NCBI RefSeq assembly: GCF_964275005.1
Contig: NC_092699.1
Coordinates: 16,034,149-16,098,148, forward strand
From: Diadema setosum
Lineage: Eukaryota > Echinodermata > Echinoidea > Diadematoida > Diadematidae
Length of the DNA stretch: 64,000 nucleotides
Direction of reading: 5' to 3'
The notes under the pieces were generated by a model. That model was not told the origin of the DNA and did no database searches. It saw only the letters and a list, made by a program, of their open reading frames with translations. The stretch's first letter is position 1. Each line of letters starts with the position of its first letter. The position numbers and the translations under genes were made by a program. Positions 60,001 to 64,000 of the stretch are shown here, in pieces.

Positions 60001-60856
60001 TGACTGTCATCCCTTTGGCCTTTCATGTACAACTGTACCTTCTGTACCCAACCCCTTACAATACTACTGCTACTTCTACTTCTACTACTGATGATGATAA
60101 TGATAATAATGATAATAACAATAACAATAATAAAAATGATGATAACAATAATACAGTAGTAATAGTAATGATAATGATAATAATAATAATCATCATCATC
60201 ATCATCACCACCATCATCATCATCATTATAGTAATAAACAACCCAAAGTCCCTCGAACAGCGGTTTCCGACATCCAGGTAAATTGGAGAAGAGGTTAACA
60301 CAAGCGCCGTTGAGTTGTACATGTTCCTTGTGCTATTGTGCTTGATTGTGTTTTCATTGAGGAGTCGGGCTATGGACATTGTACAGACATAAACGCCTCT
60401 TTAAAACAATATACGAGAGTGATAATATGATATCACTCGTTGTGTGCAAGATTCACGTGCAGGAATGTACTTAATTTACAAATTTCTCCTGCCACACACA
60501 GGTCATGGACAAGGATTCGATCAACGAAGTGGGAAGGATCAGCAAGCAATGGAGTGGATTTGTCAAGGAGCTGTACACGAAAGCTGACAACTTCGGAGTT
60601 TCCTGTAAGTTATACAAGCAGTAAAATAATAAGGGCAATAGTTTTTTTTCGGCTCGTAGGCAGAGGTAATGAGAAGCATAATGATGATACTGTCATTGTT
60701 GTACTGTTCGGATGCCCGCCCTCTCTGTGTGTTAGAACAAAGTGGTATTTCCCGTTTTTCAGAGCACGAGTTCTGTGGTTCCAAAGCGCCCTGGCGATTG
60801 ACTAGTCATCATCAGAAAGTTGTGCCATGAGCGCAGACGCACTCATACCCACCCCA

Positions 60857-60939
<83 letters not shown>

Positions 60940-62734
60940 TAAACAACAACAACAACATAAACAACAACAACAACAAACAAACACGAAATAAAGTGGAGCT
61001 CACTATAGCTTCCTTGTATCTTATGTTACTCACATCTTACCTCAAATCATTTTGTCAATTTCCATCGTCTAATGGCAGATTTTTCACGTGCTGCAAAATA
61101 CCCGTGCAAATAGATTTAATAGTAACCATGAAATAAACCCAAGTCCACTACAGGAGTATCACAATTGATTACTTGTATATCATGACGACGTAAAATGTGT
61201 GATATAATAGCCAAGCATTATACAGTGCGTGCTCTTGAACGAAACAGTCCTACTAAGGCAGATGGCATGCTTTATTACATGAATTGGCTCTCCTCTATAG
61301 CATATAAGTTAGATATAAAGGACTGGTTCTAAGTCTCATATGCATCTCTTTCCCCATTAGTTCCCATGGACCTGGACGTGAGGATGAAAGCTGTGATGCT
61401 GGGAGCAGTCTTTCTCATCGTGAGTATGATTCATAAAGTTATTTTTCCCTTCTCTGGATTATTGAATAATATTTCTTGTCAAAAATATTATAATAATATT
61501 ACATGTGTTATCTTTTAATATCTTCAATTCTCAATATAAGGCCTTTCCAAACCTAATACCCAGCACTGCCAGGGATCTATTTGCGTAACTTGCTTAAAAC
61601 TGCCAAAACGGGTAAACTACCTATCATGCACATAATTATGCCTGGCTGGATTCGAACCAAGAGAGTAATTTGGAAGGGTCCGGAGTCTTGATCCACTCAC
61701 TCTCGTTTTATCTGAAGAGAAAGCAAGTTTACGCTCTTCAGAGGGGCACATTAGGGAGTCGGTAAATTTGACATCCGGTTTAGTTAACCTTAGCGAAGTT
61801 GTTGGTTTCAGCATGGACAGGAAACTGTTCTGGGAAAAGATCTTTACTGAAGCCATTTCTTGAAATATGAAAAAATAAGTTGGGGAAGAATTGTGATGAT
61901 CTGTCACTGGTGTTAAGAAATGAATGAATGAATGAATGAATGAATGAATGAATGAATGAATGAATGAATGAATGAATGAATGAATGAATGAATGAATGAA
62001 TGAATGAATGAATGAATGAATGAATGAATGAATGAATGAATGAATGAATGAATGAATGAATGAATGAATGAATGAATGAATGAATGAATGAATGAATGAA
62101 AAGGTATTTTTATTGGGTAACATCCATAGCAGCCCGCAGACTGAACTGCAGACATTTTACATGAGTTAGTGATGTTACGTGTACATGTATTAAATCGTGT
62201 AGAGTACTCTTTTTTTTTTTTGTAATCTTAACCCCCCCCCCCCAAAAAAAAAAAAAAAACTCTCGAAGGATAGCTTACTTTGTTTCAAGTATTATGAAAA
62301 CCACCAACTTCACTACACCACCTAATATCCTTCCGTTAGATATGGCCGTTAGTTATGGCATCTAAAACAAAAGTAAGAACTGAAATCATGAGACTCGTCA
62401 AAGAACAACAACAAAAAAGAAATAGGTCTCTCCTGCGATCATTTCGTTTCCAAATAAAGGAATAAACTAATTTCTGGCTTAATACAGCCTTTCATAATTC
62501 TTATCGTAAATATTGCAGTTTCCATACGCATGTTATTATAAAGTAATGTTACGTAATAGGTGATTTGTTGGCAATGCGAAGTGCTATCACGCGTTGTCAC
62601 GATATCATGAATCTTAATGCTGGTGTTATCTACAACGAGTGGTTTTGAGTATCTTACTTGGTGTTTATGTTTTCATTTTTCTTTTGTAGGACTTCATGTA
62701 CTTCGAGGAAGATGACAACAATCATAACAGCTAA
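52921..62734 (+). CDS. Phospholipid scramblase, nine coding exons
   Basis: Membrane protein of the scramblase family, known for Ca2+-dependent bidirectional lipid movement and for nuclear and signalling roles; 260 aa. Exons: 52921-52947, 53845-53986, 54864-54941, 57577-57653, 58828-58958, 59696-59816, 60502-60604, 61361-61419, 62690-62734, all with GT-AG borders and matching phases. The conserved core begins at [20 protein letters not shown] (about 34-53). It continues with a Cys-rich segment (residues 119-133, CAGCCWC and DCC), a second Cys-rich segment (176-187, [11 protein letters not shown]), then the EF-hand-like loop ADNFGVSFPMDLD (220-232) and the C-terminal hydrophobic helix [18 protein letters not shown] (235-252). 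Palmitoylation at the first Cys cluster is expected from relatives. The N-tail is short and lacks the long Pro-rich PPxY region of human PLSCR1. Exon 1 adds only nine residues. The 5' UTR may continue upstream, since AG at 52873-52874 looks like an acceptor. Which vertebrate paralogue it matches best cannot be said. Confidence 0.95.
53711..53797. repeat. (CT)n then (TATC)n microsatellite in scramblase intron 1
   Basis: A compound run of CT dinucleotides followed by about a dozen TATC units, ending about 50 bp before the acceptor of exon 2. Confidence 0.95.
58470..58800. repeat. TTTTTACCTCTG repeat upstream of scramblase exon 5
   Basis: About thirteen degenerate copies of TTTTTACCTCTG at irregular spacing of 14-47 bp (for example at 58490, 58621, 58667, 58727, 58758). 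The array ends just before the 3' splice site at 58827 and makes the intron end strongly pyrimidine-rich. Confidence 0.8.
59378..59572. mobile_element. MITE with CAGTCAAACCTGTC end, scramblase intron 5
   Basis: Left end CAGTCAAACCTGTCTACAGC; right end AAGACAGGTTT, its imperfect inverse. Inside are repeated blocks AAGTGGCCGCTATAGACAGG and GGTGGTCGCTTTAGACAGGT. It is a short non-coding element whose superfamily is not assigned. Confidence 0.65.
59906..60232. repeat. Pyrimidine and ATC/AAT microsatellites, scramblase intron 6
   Basis: (TTC)n at about 59908-59998, then TAC, GATAAT and AAT runs and (ATC)n at about 60190-60225. No gene content. Confidence 0.9.
60857..60980. repeat. (CAA)n microsatellite, scramblase intron 7
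   Basis: About 40 CAA units with two ATAAA interruptions near the 3' end. Confidence 0.97.
61580..61712 (-). mobile_element. Possible tRNA-like SINE head, minus strand
   Basis: On the minus strand a B-box GGTTCGAATCCAGCC lies about 45 nt after GTGAGTGGATCAAGACTCC, an A-box-like sequence. The acceptor ends do not pair and no known body follows. It may be a degraded SINE. Confidence 0.35.
61921..62100. repeat. (TGAA)45 microsatellite, scramblase intron 8
   Basis: 180 bp of uninterrupted TGAA units, 45 copies. Its reading on the minus strand gives a Phe-Ile-His-Ser repeat, which has no sign of being a real protein. Confidence 0.99.
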
Positions 62735-64000
62735 AACGTCAACTCATTTCCTCCGTCGCCGTTGTCTTTCACGGTCTCCTATCGTCAGCTCCTTCCAAGG
62801 AATGAAAAAACCTATACATTTCGTACTGACACAGAACGGGTTTTCTCAGTTTTCCACGAAATTTAAAAAGAAAAGTACATCGAGCCTTTGTATTTTTGGA
62901 TTAAATTTTGGTTTGTATCCGGGAAAAAATAGAACCAGATTTCAATTAGAACGCACAATGCAAACTTGACAAAGACTATCTTGCACATGCACGGCCGTCT
63001 TATTGGAGTCACTTTTACTGAATTTCAAGCCATAAACTTGAAATTTGAGGAAACTACAAGGTGTACAAGATTTGTTTGTTTTTTTTTTCTTAAGACGCTT
63101 TTACCACTGGAGTATATGTCCGTTATTCGACTTTGACGGAATATTTATCTTGCACATTCGATTTTGCATTTTTCAGCTGTCGCCTGTGCCATATTTCAGA
63201 TCAAACGTTGAATGTGTGAAGGTTTACCTCCCAAAATAGTTACCATGGCAACACATTGTCCGGGCACTGATGAGAAATATTAGTCTTGCACATACTATTA
63301 CGGATATGTTTGCCAAATTTCAAGTCAAGGTGTTTGAGAGACAAAATTTTGTGACAGACCGACCGACCACACAGTGATTCCTACATGTCAGCTTACACAC
63401 TATGGGTTGGGATATGGTAAGCAACATGCATATCCATTTTGTCTGTATGTATTATGTCTTGATACTCACAACTCAACATATTCGATTACAGCGGAATATG
63501 TATGAGTATTATTGCAGGGGAAAATAGTATCCAACAAAAGCAAAGAAAAGGTGTAAAGGTATAAGGATATCATTATATTTTATTTCTTTTTTCTTTTACA
63601 ACGGCATCTACACCTGCATATCTCAAACCAAAACGGTAAAACCAAGGAAGTGGGTGAGGTGTGTTCATCTTTTCTGGTAAAGTTATAGAAGAAAATGTCA
63701 ATATAAGGACAACACTCCGATTCGTTTTAATCGTCTTCAATGCGCTAACGATGGACTTGTCCTCGGACCCTGTAGAAGCGGCGAGCAACTGCAGGTGTTG
63801 TCGCTGTTATTGTTTTATTTCAGTAATCTTAACAATTGATTGGACGGAGATTGGCACAGCCAGAGAGGAGTAATCTTTTCTAGCAAACCGGAGTCGTTTT
63901 TTTTTTATACCATTTTTTTTTTTTGTGGCTGAGTTAAAGTACAAAGAAATCAAAAACATCACTTACAATCCATTGATTTGATTATAAATTAATTATCATT
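62735..64000. other. 3' flank of the scramblase gene with degenerate repeats
   Basis: ATTAAA at 62900-62905 is a weak poly(A) candidate. From about 62970 to 63400 three diverged units begin near TATCTTGCACAT (62979, 63148) and AGTCTTGCACAT (63281) and end with ATTTCAAG-like sequence. The last is followed by GACAGACCGACCGACC, a common dispersed-repeat end. Nothing further was recognised to the edge of the window. Confidence 0.5.

Noticed and set aside
60802-61033. Poly-Cys and poly-Leu open frames
   Set aside because: Translations of the (CAA)n microsatellite on the minus strand.
61617-62155. Long open frames with Phe-Ile-His-Ser repeats on the minus strand
   Set aside because: They are translations of the (TGAA)45 microsatellite inside intron 8 of the scramblase gene.

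Overview
This is animal genomic DNA: AT-rich, intron-rich and crowded with transposon relics and microsatellites. Three multi-exon host genes, all on the + strand, can be read through matching splice phases. The mix of an RTE-like LINE, tRNA-derived SINEs, many TTAA-bounded and other inverted-repeat elements and an expanded rhodopsin-type GPCR family suggests a marine deuterostome, most likely an echinoderm such as a sea urchin. That assignment is inference from repeat style and was not tested by a search.

Layout. 0.3-3 kb: a broken RTE-like LINE on the minus strand, interrupted by a modular inverted-repeat element, flanked by CCTGTGGTAC repeat clusters, and followed by a tRNA-derived SINE. 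5.0-14.7 kb: GPCR gene A (six coding exons, 406 aa). 14.7-23.1 kb: intergenic, with the 3' part of a second LINE and several MITEs. 23.1-37.8 kb: GPCR gene B (six coding exons, 411 aa), a tandem paralogue of gene A with every intron at the same place and phase. 37.8-52.9 kb: intergenic, holding a 47-bp perfect hairpin inside a (TA)n tract, a TTAA-bounded element with G-tract hairpins, a 2.3 kb inverted-repeat element containing exon-like segments, a SINE, and a five-copy 106-bp minisatellite. 52.9-62.7 kb: a phospholipid scramblase gene (nine coding exons, 260 aa). 62.7-64 kb: degenerate repeats.

Gene content. The two receptors come from one duplication: exons 2, 3 and 4 have identical lengths (169, 127 and 210 nt), and exon 2 is identical at 39 of 55 residues. 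Both keep the class A hallmarks (D2.50, C3.25, DRY, W4.50, P5.50, Y5.58, NPxxY). Both have also lost the usual TM6 FxxCWxPY core: Trp6.48 is Val or Ala and Pro6.50 is Cys. The ligand is unknown. The scramblase is a neighbour with no evident functional link to the receptors.

Most notable observations: (1) the shared TM6 substitution in the paralogous receptors; (2) a solo LTR ending 12 nt upstream of exon 3 of gene B, so that the branch point and pyrimidine tract must come from the LTR; (3) a GC-AG intron in gene A whose first bases start a tandem duplication; (4) the same AACGAACCTT minisatellite family in the homologous intron of both receptors; (5) the perfect hairpin at 39.05-39.15 kb; (6) phase-compatible exon-like segments inside a transposon-like element at 42.5-43.1 kb. 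No prokaryotic-type system, CRISPR array or viral genome was seen.
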